Shown here in pieces: positions 9,317 to 17,990 of a stretch of 45,545 nucleotides of DNA. The notes beneath the pieces were generated by a model. The model saw only the letters and a list, made by a program, of their open reading frames with translations, did no database searches and was not told the origin of the DNA. Location of the stretch: NCBI GenBank assembly GCA_015231885.1, contig JADGAT010000028.1, positions 1-45,545 of the forward strand, in the 5' to 3' direction. This DNA is from SAR324 cluster bacterium (GTDB taxonomy: Bacteria > SAR324 > NAC60-12). How positions within the stretch are numbered: position 1 is the first letter of the stretch; each line of letters starts with the position of its first letter. The translations under genes were made by a program, and so were the position numbers.

Positions 9317-9920
9317 GTTTAATTCTTTTATCTGTTTCATACAGGACAGGATTGAGGGTGGCATCATTATACATTTTCATTTGACGATAAATCTTTAAAT
9401 ATTTACAACCACTGAGCAAATCATTCAGTAACATATGCAGACAATTCCCCAAATCCTCGCGTTGCTCTTCCAAAATATTCAACTTGCTCTGACAACGCTG
9501 ACGATGATCCTCACTCGCATCTTCTCTCAGGGTTTCTTCTCTCATGTGATATATTTTGAGAGCGTTGATAGAAAGGCGATCAATCACACTGCCCGGAGTT
9601 TCACTATTCATTGGGGCATTTGATGCTGGTATGATTTTTTTAGATTGAAGATAAGAAATAATGCACTCATCCAACTTCTCAATCATGTCCTGGCGTTGTT
9701 GATTGAAACCATCAATCGCACGCTTTACCTTTGCAATGTCATGAGCAGACGCTGTCTTATCCCGCGCAAGGTCTTCCTGATGCCAGAGTTCAAAATTATA
9801 ATGGTACAATAGCAAAGCTTGTGCTTCAAAACTCTGTCCCTCAGGATTTTCAAATGGCTGATTGTGCCAAAAAGCGACATGCTCCAATTGTGATTGAAGC
9901 AACTCATTCACATCAAACAT
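9306..9920 (-). CDS. DUF4254 family protein
   Basis: This 204-residue, mostly helical soluble protein carries segments typical of DUF4254: NFELWHQEDLARD (about residues 42-54) and SINALKIYHMREE (about 117-129). The function of the family is not established. As I recall, members often sit beside glycosyltransferase family 9 genes, and this one does: its start overlaps the end of the GT9 gene by 8 bases and its end overlaps the RibD-like gene. That context suggests a role in envelope glycan or LPS assembly, an inference only. Confidence 0.8.
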   Translation of the reverse strand: MFDVNELLQSQLEHVAFWHNQPFENPEGQSFEAQALLLYHYNFELWHQEDLARDKTASAHDIAKVKRAIDGFNQQRQDMIEKLDECIISYLQSKKIIPASNAPMNSETPGSVIDRLSINALKIYHMREETLREDASEDHRQRCQSKLNILEEQREDLGNCLHMLLNDLLSGCKYLKIYRQMKMYNDATLNPVLYETDKRIKHET

Positions 9921-10962
9921 AAATTTTTTTCAATTGAAAATGTTCAATCAAATCAAAAGTTGCTCCAGCAACTTTTTCTGGCTCCACCCCATTGATACAG
10001 TTCAAGTGATCGCATCGAGGATAACTGCAGTGAATTTTACAACCGGGATCGTATTCGACAGCACGATGCCTGGTTTGCCCAGGCGGGGTCCAATTGACTG
10101 CTTTTGGCTTTCCAAAAACAGCCACGGTTGGTATTCCTGCCGCAATAGCAAAATGACAAAGGCCATTATCATTGCCAAGGTGCAAATCTACTTTTTCAAA
10201 AATGGCTTTAGCCTGCCTCAAAGTAGGCACAGGATAGTCAGGTAATGCTTTGTGGCACATATGTTGACGTACTCGCTCGACAAAATGTTCTTCCCCAGGC
10301 CCATAAGTGAATAAAACCTTTGCCCCAAACTTTTCAATCAAACGATCTGCAATACCACTAAAATTTTGTGCTGGCCAAACCTTGTAAGGTTGTCTGGAAA
10401 CTGGAGAGATCGAAACGACAAAATCATTCTTGCCCAGATTCATATGCTCAAACAAGGAATTGGCATATGCCCGATCAGAGTGATCCACAAAAAAATCCAA
10501 TTCCAATGAATCCAAAGAAATTTTTAATGGTTCCAGCAAAAAAGATTTGTGCTCTGCAGCATATGTTTCTTTCCCTTTTAATGCAACATGCTGGGTATAG
10601 TAAAGACGTCGACCAGGAAAATCGAAACCAATTCGATACTCGGCACCACTGATCCAACTGATCAATGCACTACGAGGATTACCAAAAAAATCAATCACTA
10701 AATCAAAGTTACTTTGGCGTATTTGCCATAACAACAGGCAATACTCCCTCAATGAGGCCTTCTTTTGAGACACCAGAATCTCACTCAAGTAAGGATTGTA
10801 CCGCAAAACCTGATTGGACGGTGGCTCTGTGAGAAAACTAATGTGGGCATCAGGATAAGTCTTTCTGATAGCACGAATGGAGGGAGTTGTCATCAATACA
10901 TCCCCAATTCGTCGCAACTGAATCAACAAAATATTACGAAAAGGATATGTTTTAACTGACAT
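9913..10962 (-). CDS. Glycosyltransferase family 9 (ADP-heptose:LPS heptosyltransferase-like)
   Basis: This 349-residue cytoplasmic, membrane-facing GT-B enzyme is of the WaaC/WaaF/RfaQ family. It would transfer heptose from an ADP-sugar onto the LPS core. The N terminus ILLIQLRRIGDVLMTTP is the family signature. The C-terminal donor-site segment LHLGNDNGLCHFAIAAGIP and the later VAVFGKPKAVNWTPPG (canonical FG.t.p..w.P) are both present. A cysteine cluster (CKIHCSYPRCDHLNC) near the C terminus is a common feature of this family. The start overlaps the FliN gene by 11 bases and the end overlaps DUF4254. The exact acceptor cannot be read from sequence. Confidence 0.88.
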   Translation of the reverse strand: MSVKTYPFRNILLIQLRRIGDVLMTTPSIRAIRKTYPDAHISFLTEPPSNQVLRYNPYLSEILVSQKKASLREYCLLLWQIRQSNFDLVIDFFGNPRSALISWISGAEYRIGFDFPGRRLYYTQHVALKGKETYAAEHKSFLLEPLKISLDSLELDFFVDHSDRAYANSLFEHMNLGKNDFVVSISPVSRQPYKVWPAQNFSGIADRLIEKFGAKVLFTYGPGEEHFVERVRQHMCHKALPDYPVPTLRQAKAIFEKVDLHLGNDNGLCHFAIAAGIPTVAVFGKPKAVNWTPPGQTRHRAVEYDPGCKIHCSYPRCDHLNCINGVEPEKVAGATFDLIEHFQLKKIYV

Positions 10963-11305
10963 CCGCCATGTCTTTCAGGCGCTCTTCCTTAGAGGCAATC
11001 TCTACTATCTTTGCACCAAATCGTTCATTAACCACAACGGTCTCTGCTTTTGCAATCAATCGATCGTTCACCCAAATCTGAATGGGTTCCGTAATGGGAG
11101 TGTCCAGTTCCAACACCGCACCTTGCCCAAGGGCCAAAATATCATCCACTTCCATAGTGCAGCCTCCTAATATCAAACGCGCTTTGAACTGCATATCAAG
11201 CAGCCTTTCCAGCTGTATTGCCTGTGTGCTCACTTTTTTAGGAATTTCTTTTTTTTCTGTTGTCATGAGTTTGATTAAATGAAAAGTTGCTTTGTTGAGA
11301 TCCAT
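10952..11305 (-). CDS. fliN: FliN-type flagellar motor switch protein (SpoA/SPOA domain)
   Basis: This 117-residue protein ends in a SpoA (C-ring) domain. Residues about 35-105 follow the FliN pattern: a diverse strand, DILALGQGAVLELD, then VNDRLIAKAETVVVNERFG. FliN forms the base of the flagellar C ring and binds phosphorylated CheY. The N terminus lies inside the end of the VWA gene. Met1 (11305) or Met15 (11263) may be the true start; neither has a strong ribosome site, so translational coupling is likely. No fliM, fliG or fliY is adjacent. The location in an envelope/glycan operon is unusual. A type III secretion homologue (SctQ) is the main alternative. Confidence 0.82.
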   Translation of the reverse strand: MDLNKATFHLIKLMTTEKKEIPKKVSTQAIQLERLLDMQFKARLILGGCTMEVDDILALGQGAVLELDTPITEPIQIWVNDRLIAKAETVVVNERFGAKIVEIASKEERLKDMADVS

Positions 11306-12284
11306 GGCCCGATAACAGGGGTTCTATCATCCAGCAAAAGAGACCTGCCAATATAAACCATTGAAATTGTTCATTCCACAATCGACGTCGAGAGGATTGG
11401 AGTTCCTTCGCTTCAGTAGCCCCCTTGATATCCTGGAAATAGATCTTTTCCAAATCCAAATCACCAGTCAGCGATTGAACATAACTTCCTCCAGTGGCCA
11501 AAGCCAAATCTTGTAAAGCCGATTCATTGAGTTTGCTCAACACCAATTCTCCGTGTTGGTTCTTCAAAAACCCTCCATCCGGATTCGGAATAGGAGCTCC
11601 TTCTCGTTGGCCAATCCCAATAATGAATATTTTAACTCCTGCTTCTTTTGCAACATCAGCAATCTCTTCCATATGTTCTGAGTGATTTTCACCGTCTGTA
11701 ATCAAGATCACAGCCCTAGCATCATGCGGTGTATCAGAAAATGCTTGAATGGAAGTCTGCAGAGCATGTTTGATGGCAGTGCCCTGCACTGGAATTAAAT
11801 CCGTGTCCAACGCATCTAAAAATAACTCGATTGCCCCATAATCTAATGTCAAAGGACTTTGTAAAAAACTCGTTCCTGCAAATGCAACCAGGCCAACACG
11901 ATCCCCTTCTATGAACAGCAGGAGATCAATGATTTCACGTTTTGCCCGAATGAGTCGATTGGGATTCACATCTTCTGCCAGCATGCTGCGTGATACATCC
12001 AATGCCACGATGATATCCACTCCACGGCGCTTCACTTCCTGCCATTGAAAACCCCACCTAGGTCTGGCCAGTGCTATGATAGCCAACACCAAACCAATCA
12101 ACAACAAAAAAAACTTGAAACGCCTGTTTAAAATGCTGGGATACGAAATAAAATTATGCCATAACACCTGAGAAGCAAATTCTGTCAGTAATCGTTTTTT
12201 TTTACGCTGAGCATACAGATGTAGAGCCAGCATAAATGGAATAGCAGCTAAGGCTAATAAAAAATTAACATGAACAAAATTCAT
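11238..12284 (-). CDS. VWA-domain membrane protein (BatA/BatB-like)
   Basis: This 348-residue protein has two N-terminal transmembrane helices (about 8-24 and 58-73). A von Willebrand A domain (about 88-270) follows with a complete MIDAS start D-V-S-R-S at 96-100, and a final membrane helix lies near 308-326. The layout matches the BatA/BatB aerotolerance-type proteins, usually linked with MoxR ATPases, but no MoxR gene is in view. ATG 12284 was chosen over an in-frame TTG two codons earlier. It is the first gene of the overlapping minus-strand operon leading through FliN, GT9, DUF4254 and the RibD-like deaminase. The role here is unknown. Confidence 0.85.
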   Translation of the reverse strand: MNFVHVNFLLALAAIPFMLALHLYAQRKKKRLLTEFASQVLWHNFISYPSILNRRFKFFLLLIGLVLAIIALARPRWGFQWQEVKRRGVDIIVALDVSRSMLAEDVNPNRLIRAKREIIDLLLFIEGDRVGLVAFAGTSFLQSPLTLDYGAIELFLDALDTDLIPVQGTAIKHALQTSIQAFSDTPHDARAVILITDGENHSEHMEEIADVAKEAGVKIFIIGIGQREGAPIPNPDGGFLKNQHGELVLSKLNESALQDLALATGGSYVQSLTGDLDLEKIYFQDIKGATEAKELQSSRRRLWNEQFQWFILAGLFCWMIEPLLSGHGSQQSNFSFNQTHDNRKKRNS

Positions 12285-12396
12285 AGGCAAATAGAACTGG
12301 AAATAATACTCATCGTCTGATATCCTGGTGAATTAATTTTTATCATTGCCAACTAAAATAATCATTTCAAATCGTATCCAGCCCGAAGGAGATGCC

Positions 12397-12534
12397 ATGT
12401 CCCCTAAAAAGAAGACAAAACTGCACCGCATGAGAAAGAGTAACGCTAACAAAGCCAATCTAAAGAAACGAGCAAACCAAATACATGCTGTTACCACATT
12501 ATTGGATCAATTGGACAAAGAAGACAGTAAATAA
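12397..12534 (+). CDS. Small very basic protein (45 aa)
   Basis: ATG 12397 is preceded by a strong GAAGGAGA site, which decides this start over a longer frame from 12346. The 45-residue product is rich in Lys and Arg (MSPKKKTKLHRMRKSN at the N terminus) and ends in a short acidic tail LDKEDSK. Size and charge suggest nucleic-acid or ribosome binding, but no family is recognised. It stands alone between two minus-strand genes. Nothing identifiable lies in the 81 bases downstream. Confidence 0.6.
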   Translation: MSPKKKTKLHRMRKSNANKANLKKRANQIHAVTTLLDQLDKEDSK

Positions 12535-12615
12535 AACACCCGACAGGATTTTCATGCGTTGGGGATCAAGGAGAACAAGGGGTGGATTTCATGATACTTA
12601 TATTTTGTCAGAACC

Positions 12616-12978
12616 TCAGTTTGGCCTAATCTGACACAAATTGATATACTGAGACTCATCTAATTGAAATATTCCCTTATCTTCAGAAGAAATTTCTACT
12701 CGTATTTTTGAATCGAGTCCCAGCACAATAAAGGTTTCATCATATATTTGCAGGAAATAAAAAATAGTAAAATTTTCCTGCATATCTTCATAATAAAATC
12801 CAATCTTCAATAACTCTGCATCAATAAGATCCGTTAAAAGCTGTCGATCATCGCCATCATAGCCCGGTAGATACTCAAATGCGTCTGCATAGGGGAACGT
12901 ATCAATTGCATATTCAAGCACCATTTCCTCCAATTCATTATCCAGGCATAAACTCTCCTGATCATTTGATGATGTCAT
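12616..12978 (-). CDS. Small acidic hypothetical protein
   Basis: This 120-residue acidic protein has no recognisable family. The N-terminal half has many Glu and Asp residues, and the centre is aromatic (FTIFYFLQIYDETFIVLG). It looks like a compact alpha/beta cytosolic protein without signal peptide or membrane segments. The ATG at 12978 follows AGGAGGG, an excellent ribosome site, which supports it as a real gene. It is flanked by nadD on the same strand (96-base gap upstream) and the small basic protein on the other. Confidence 0.65.
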   Translation of the reverse strand: MTSSNDQESLCLDNELEEMVLEYAIDTFPYADAFEYLPGYDGDDRQLLTDLIDAELLKIGFYYEDMQENFTIFYFLQIYDETFIVLGLDSKIRVEISSEDKGIFQLDESQYINLCQIRPN

Positions 12979-13074
12979 ATTGCCCTCCTAGGTGAAATGG
13001 ATCTCCACTTCATGCACATTTTCACATACATGGCAGCTTATTTCAGTGTAAATATAAGCAAAAAAGTTTCAATA

Positions 13075-13743
13075 TTATTTTTGTATCATCTCCCGACTAT
13101 TGATATAATCGACATAGAGGGAGCGAACACCTTGAGGCAGCCATTCAATCCCCACACTCCCACTACGCAAATCTGAAGAAGCAATGACAGGCGTCTCAAA
13201 GGCAAGATAGCGGACCAGTTCATGTCCTTGGTAATAAGCAACTTGCTGCTTTTCATTCCAGACAATTCGATCAAACCAGTGAGTCAATGTGGGGGTGACG
13301 ATAAAATCTTTCAGAGACACGTTATTTTCCGGTAAAAGGCCTGAACGTTGCACAACCCAAAGGGACGCCGATGTTATAATTCGCTTTGCTTCTTTCCACT
13401 GAGGAAAATCTTGATAGGCATCCCATCCTATGACAAGGTTCCATCTTGTATCAGGATGTTGTAAATCTAGTTGTTTCAAGGTATGATAGGTATATTGGAC
13501 TTGATTACTCTTGATTTCCAGGTCAGACACCACAACCCTGTTCCAATCCTGGAAAGTTCGGGTGACCATCTCCAGACGCAATTCATTTGGCAGCAAGTCC
13601 TGGTTTTGCTTAAAGGGGGAGCGGCTTGTTGGGATTACAAAGATTTTCTCTACTTCCAGTTGGAGAAGCTGTTCAACAACAGCAACATGTCCGATATGGA
13701 TGGGATTAAAGCTTCCTCCAAATATTGCATAAGTTCGTGACAT
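13075..13743 (-). CDS. nadD: Nicotinate-nucleotide adenylyltransferase
   Basis: This 222-residue enzyme joins ATP and nicotinate mononucleotide to make deamido-NAD in NAD synthesis. The nucleotidyltransferase motif GGSFNPIHIGH (residues 9-19) contains the catalytic HxGH, and the C-terminal SSDLRSG replaces the usual SST.IR motif. Length is normal for NadD. The usual neighbours (proB, obgE, rsfS) are absent. It diverges from the PilZ gene across a 38-base gap, so their promoters must overlap or lie within the coding sequences. Confidence 0.9.
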   Translation of the reverse strand: MSRTYAIFGGSFNPIHIGHVAVVEQLLQLEVEKIFVIPTSRSPFKQNQDLLPNELRLEMVTRTFQDWNRVVVSDLEIKSNQVQYTYHTLKQLDLQHPDTRWNLVIGWDAYQDFPQWKEAKRIITSASLWVVQRSGLLPENNVSLKDFIVTPTLTHWFDRIVWNEKQQVAYYQGHELVRYLAFETPVIASSDLRSGSVGIEWLPQGVRSLYVDYINSREMIQK

Positions 13744-13781
13744 CAGATAGATTAAGATGATGTGAATGCCATTTTGTTTTC

Positions 13782-15188
13782 ATGAATCCAAATACAGCCA
13801 TGATGGAATACTGTAAAGCCATAATTCAAAAACTACTTCGATACGTTTCGATAATACTAGAGCGTTTGACAATGCTAACCATTCCCATGGTATTGTGGTT
13901 CATGCTCTCCGGTCAATATCGAACAACCTACGATGGAAGGCCAAAAGCCTTGGATGGCGGAAATTTAAACATGTTTAAATTCAAACAGCCCAAAGTCGCC
14001 ATATCCACACCAACCTGGGTCTATTGGGCTGCTGGAGTAGGATTAGTGGCTGTCGTGTTTGGGTTTGTTTTTCTGATCCAATTCAAAAAATACCAGGAAA
14101 AGGTACAGCGAAAAAGAGTTGCTGAAGAAAAAGCAAATTTACGTCTCGATGTCATCCTTTCAAAATTAAACATTATCCTGCCTGAACGAAAACTATTAGA
14201 AGCCTTAGCCGATGGAAGCGGTACCCCTGATGAGATCCTGCCCTTAGTCGAATCAGTAGAAGACTTTGAAAGCAAGGTCACAGAATTCAAAAAGACAAAA
14301 CCCGATCCCAAAGTTTTAAAAAGTATCTATAATTTACGTCACAAACTTGGATTTGATGTCAATAACAAACGGGCCAACTTTATTTCAACCCAAATGCTTG
14401 CGGGCGGAATCAAGTTGGAATGTCAGGTTCCTCATCCTAAAAAACAGATTTTATTCGTTTCTACCGTTTTGACCGTCACAGAAAATGGGATTTTGCTCAA
14501 GCCTCCTACTGTTAAGAAAAAGCCTGTTAATTTGAAACGATATCCTCATTTAACTTGTCGAGTCCGAAGAGGAGACGAAGCGGACTACGAATTTCAGTTA
14601 CCCATCCTTAACCAAATTTTCGGCAAACCAAATGCCATTGTGCTGGGACACACCAACAATATTAAAAAAATGTTCATTCGTGAATCAGAGCGGGTTCATG
14701 TGGATATTTTTACAACTTTTTATGCCATGACTGAAGAGAAACTAAGCGCATTGGGATCTGGTGTCAATATCACCAAATCCGATATTGCGTTGGAATCTGT
14801 CAACGGTCAGATTGTTGATATGAGTGTGGGTGGATTGAAAGCAGAGGTCGAGAAACTTCCCAAAAATTTTGAAGAAGGCGACCTGCTCATCTTTCACATT
14901 CAAGGAGCCAACCTGCGTGAAGACATGAAAGCTCGTGTCCTGAGAATCAATTCCACGAGTGCTGATACGCACGATATCCACATGCAGTTTTTCCGTACGA
15001 GAGAATTGGAGCGTTTGAAAATCAAAAAATTCATATACCGTATCCAGAAACAAACCCAGCAAACCACTACCCGAAGCGGACCTCCTTCAACAGAGGGAGA
15101 AACTGTAGACCCAAGAAAGAAAAACCAGCCTACACCAAAAGCCTCTGATGCCGTCAGCTCCAACGAAAGAAATGCGCTTCTCCAGTAA
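13782..15188 (+). CDS. Membrane-anchored PilZ-domain protein (c-di-GMP receptor candidate)
   Basis: In this 468-residue frame a transmembrane helix (about 76-101) is followed by a long charged linker and a YcgR-N-like beta region (about 200-295). The PilZ domain then has Arg300-ESE-Arg304 (RxxxR) and Asp346-M-Ser348-V-G-Gly351 (DxSxxG), the two motifs that bind c-di-GMP. The C terminus is a Thr/Pro-rich disordered tail. The start is uncertain: ATG 13782 adds an extra hydrophobic stretch (about 29-44), while ATG 13971 (residue 64) has GGCGGA upstream and gives a simpler single-helix topology. It could link c-di-GMP to flagellar or adhesive behaviour. It meets the SHMT gene tail to tail with one base between them. 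Confidence 0.85.
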   Translation: MNPNTAMMEYCKAIIQKLLRYVSIILERLTMLTIPMVLWFMLSGQYRTTYDGRPKALDGGNLNMFKFKQPKVAISTPTWVYWAAGVGLVAVVFGFVFLIQFKKYQEKVQRKRVAEEKANLRLDVILSKLNIILPERKLLEALADGSGTPDEILPLVESVEDFESKVTEFKKTKPDPKVLKSIYNLRHKLGFDVNNKRANFISTQMLAGGIKLECQVPHPKKQILFVSTVLTVTENGILLKPPTVKKKPVNLKRYPHLTCRVRRGDEADYEFQLPILNQIFGKPNAIVLGHTNNIKKMFIRESERVHVDIFTTFYAMTEEKLSALGSGVNITKSDIALESVNGQIVDMSVGGLKAEVEKLPKNFEEGDLLIFHIQGANLREDMKARVLRINSTSADTHDIHMQFFRTRELERLKIKKFIYRIQKQTQQTTTRSGPPSTEGETVDPRKKNQPTPKASDAVSSNERNALLQ

Positions 15189-15189
15189 A

Positions 15190-16482
15190 TCATGCATACT
15201 GGATTTCAGTAAAACGCCTCCGTAGTTCTGTCACCGCCTCTTTCACAGGTTTTCCCTGCAGCGCATCGGCAATCAAAGAAGCCAATTCTCCCATTTCTGG
15301 TTCTTTCATGCCAAAACGTGTCATTTCCTGAACACCAATTCGAAATCCTGAAGGATTACGTGCATCCTGATCACCAGGCAGCATGTTGTAATTGAGGATG
15401 ATGTTATTGGAAGCCAAGTCTTTTGCCAAGTCTTTTGCGGCCCCATAAAAAGAAACATTAATTGCGATTTGATGGCTTTCGGTAAAACCAAAATCTTTTG
15501 CTTCCACACGGACACCTGAGTCTTCCAACCCTTGCCCCAAGGCCTTCGCATTTTTTACGGTTTGTGCCGCATATTCTTTCCCAAACTGTTTCATTTCCCG
15601 AACAGTCACCAGTAATCCAGGGATCGTATGTAAATGGTGGTTACTGGAAGACCCAGGCATGATTCCACGATCAATACTGGTCCACCATTTCAATTCATTT
15701 TCTTCCTGAAGCTGACCCAGAATCACCCCACGTTGAGGTCCAGGAAAAGTTTTGTGGGTACTGCCACTAATAAAGTGCGCCCCTTCTGCGAACGGACTTT
15801 GGAACTGTCCTCCTAAAATCAATCCCAGCACATGCGCGCCATCGTACAAGACAGGAATATTAAGAGCACGACACACTTCTGCAATCTCTTTGACAGGCTC
15901 AGGAAATAAAAATAAACTTTTTCCCAAAACCACCATCGTGGGAGAAGACTTTTCGATCAGATCCACACTCTTTGGTGCATCAATATGATAACCGTCTTCA
16001 GTGGTGGGCCAAAAATGAAGGGAAATTGAATTCTCCTTATTCAGAGCAAGTACCTGACCGCGTACTTGTATACGCCTTCCAAACACACCAATCGGATTAT
16101 GGCTGATGTGCCCTCCGGCATCAATAGAATTAGCAATGACAGTGTCTCCTCCACGCAGCAAGGCGAGAGCGATTGCCGTGTTGGCAGCATTTCCGCTAAT
16201 GGGACGGACGTCGGCATGAGTACAGTTTGCCAACTCTATTATTTCTTTTGTTGCCATCATCTCCACTTCATCAATATAGTCGGTCCCCTCATAATACCGG
16301 TTGATAGAATCCGATGTATTGGGATGTCCTTCTGCATAACGGCCCATAAAATCATTACATTCAATACTCCGTACAGCAGGAGACTGTGTGTTTTCACTGG
16401 CAATCAGGTTGATGGCTTCTTGACCTCGCCAAACATTCTGCTTCTCAACAATTTTTAAGACATCGGAAATTTCGACGCTCAT
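15190..16482 (-). CDS. glyA: Serine hydroxymethyltransferase, divergent archaeal-like type
   Basis: This 430-residue PLP enzyme would interconvert serine and glycine with a folate or related one-carbon carrier. The N-terminal INLIASENTQSPAVR fits the SHMT family. The Asp/His pair is in YDGAHVLGL (213-221), and PLP binds Lys244 in STHKTFPGPQRG, where bacterial GlyA has TTHKTLRGPRGG. The phenylalanine-proline version and the overall divergence resemble archaeal-type SHMTs. Related enzymes acting on other hydroxymethyl donors or threonine are possible. ATG 16482 follows GGAGAA. The HldE-like gene lies 92 bases upstream on the same strand. Confidence 0.82.
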   Translation of the reverse strand: MSVEISDVLKIVEKQNVWRGQEAINLIASENTQSPAVRSIECNDFMGRYAEGHPNTSDSINRYYEGTDYIDEVEMMATKEIIELANCTHADVRPISGNAANTAIALALLRGGDTVIANSIDAGGHISHNPIGVFGRRIQVRGQVLALNKENSISLHFWPTTEDGYHIDAPKSVDLIEKSSPTMVVLGKSLFLFPEPVKEIAEVCRALNIPVLYDGAHVLGLILGGQFQSPFAEGAHFISGSTHKTFPGPQRGVILGQLQEENELKWWTSIDRGIMPGSSSNHHLHTIPGLLVTVREMKQFGKEYAAQTVKNAKALGQGLEDSGVRVEAKDFGFTESHQIAINVSFYGAAKDLAKDLASNNIILNYNMLPGDQDARNPSGFRIGVQEMTRFGMKEPEMGELASLIADALQGKPVKEAVTELRRRFTEIQYA

Positions 16483-16574
16483 ATTGGTTCTCCATAATTA
16501 AAGTTTGCTGAAAAAATAATTCCATGTGTCATCCGGTTGAAGGACTTCCCCTCAAACTGTATGATCCGTTGTGA

Positions 16575-17978
16575 TCAATATTCCGGTAAGTAATGCACCG
16601 TTGCACCAATGTTATCAATCGTAGCCTGTTCTGCTAATGGTTGCTGTTGATTGGGCTCGCCTTTCACGACAATAGAGGGCCTCAGTTGTTCTAACAGATG
16701 ATTGGCATTGGTATCATCAAAAATAATCACCCAATCGATCCCTTCAATAGATGCCAAAAGCGAAGCACGATCCTTTTCATTGAGTAACGGAGGAGTTCCT
16801 TTTTGCAGTTCAATCGAATGATCACTATTGATGGCAACAACCCGAACTCCTCTAAATTTCTGCATCTGTTTCAAAAACTTCAAATGACCTGCTGAAATAT
16901 TGTCAAAATAACCATTGGTAAAAATCAAAGGGAGCGTTTGATGTTCCAGGGAAGCGAGTAAATGATCCAGAGAGACTACTTTATCAGAACCATATCCCAT
17001 CACCAGCTTTTGTAAGAGTTGCGACTTGGTAAAGGAGGTAACTCCCACATGCATGATTTCCATACCAGCCGCTATATTAGCCCATGAAGCCGCATGCTCA
17101 ATAGGAGTTCCTGCAGACATCAAAAATGCCAGCATGCTCACTACCATATCTCCTGCTCCTACAACATCGAACACTTCCTGGGTTGCTGACTCGAAGCAGA
17201 AATAATGATCGGCATTCTGAAAAAGTAACAAACCATCTCGATCCAGGCTGACGGCAACGTACTTAAAGTTAAATTTTTCCTGGATGTAGGCAGCGGCTTT
17301 CAGAGCATCATTGATTGTTTCAACCGGTTGTTCCGCAGCCAACGCAATTTCTCGTCGATTTGGTTTGATCAGAGTAAAGCCGTGATAAACTTGATAATCC
17401 ATTCCAATTCCAGGATCGACGATTGTGTCGATTTTATATTGCCCTGCCAAGGATCGAATTGCATCCAGAATTGATGGGGTCAACACCCCTTTTCCATAAT
17501 CAGAAATTAAGATCAAATCCACATGTGGGATAGTCTTTTCCAAATACTCAGTAATGTTTGACTCGCACGGAAGCTTCCATCCTGCAGGAGGATCAAAATC
17601 CATACGCAATAGATGATGGTGTCCGGCAATCATGCGATGTTTGAGAATGGTGGTGAAATCTTCCTGTTCAAACACGCCGGCTGTATTAATACCTTCTTTT
17701 TCAAAAAGCTGCAGCACCGCACCAGCATTGGCGTCATTGCCCAGCATCCCACAGGCAAATACCTTTGCTCCAAGTGTGACTAAATTATTCATAGCATTGG
17801 CCGCACCTCCCAGACGGTTCTCTTCCCGTGACACACGAAGGACTGGAATGGGCGCTTCTGGAGAAATTCTATTCACACTTCCCCAAGTATACCGATCCAG
17901 CATCAAATCGCCAATGACCAAAATGGAAGGGGATTGTACTTGCTCCAAAGAATATTGGAGCTCTTGTTTGCTTATCAC
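16575..17978 (-). CDS. HldE-like D-glycero-beta-D-manno-heptose kinase with degenerate adenylyltransferase domain
   Basis: This 467-residue protein is built like bifunctional HldE. The PfkB-type kinase (1-about 320) is intact, with GDLMLDRYTWG, LGGAANA and the catalytic loop GAGD at 274-277. The second domain (about 350-467) should add AMP, but its motif reads GYFDNISAGH instead of GCFDILHAGH. The first histidine of HxGH is therefore Ser362, leaving only His365. The protein also stops at LPEY, short of the usual C-terminal STT/STS-containing motif. I infer a functional heptose kinase with a weakened or dead adenylyltransferase, which would require another enzyme such as HldC. The start is GTG, 12 bases after the DsbA-like gene. 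Confidence 0.82.
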   Translation of the reverse strand: MISKQELQYSLEQVQSPSILVIGDLMLDRYTWGSVNRISPEAPIPVLRVSREENRLGGAANAMNNLVTLGAKVFACGMLGNDANAGAVLQLFEKEGINTAGVFEQEDFTTILKHRMIAGHHHLLRMDFDPPAGWKLPCESNITEYLEKTIPHVDLILISDYGKGVLTPSILDAIRSLAGQYKIDTIVDPGIGMDYQVYHGFTLIKPNRREIALAAEQPVETINDALKAAAYIQEKFNFKYVAVSLDRDGLLLFQNADHYFCFESATQEVFDVVGAGDMVVSMLAFLMSAGTPIEHAASWANIAAGMEIMHVGVTSFTKSQLLQKLVMGYGSDKVVSLDHLLASLEHQTLPLIFTNGYFDNISAGHLKFLKQMQKFRGVRVVAINSDHSIELQKGTPPLLNEKDRASLLASIEGIDWVIIFDDTNANHLLEQLRPSIVVKGEPNQQQPLAEQATIDNIGATVHYLPEY

Positions 17979-17990
17979 TATTCTTTATAT

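Noticed and set aside
9317..9367. Longer RibD-like start at 9367
   Set aside because: The added 17 residues lie inside the DUF4254 gene, have no ribosome site and do not match the family N terminus.
12346..12396. Longer start for the small basic protein
   Set aside because: The strong GAAGGAGA site clearly serves ATG 12397; the upstream codons include the ribosome site itself.
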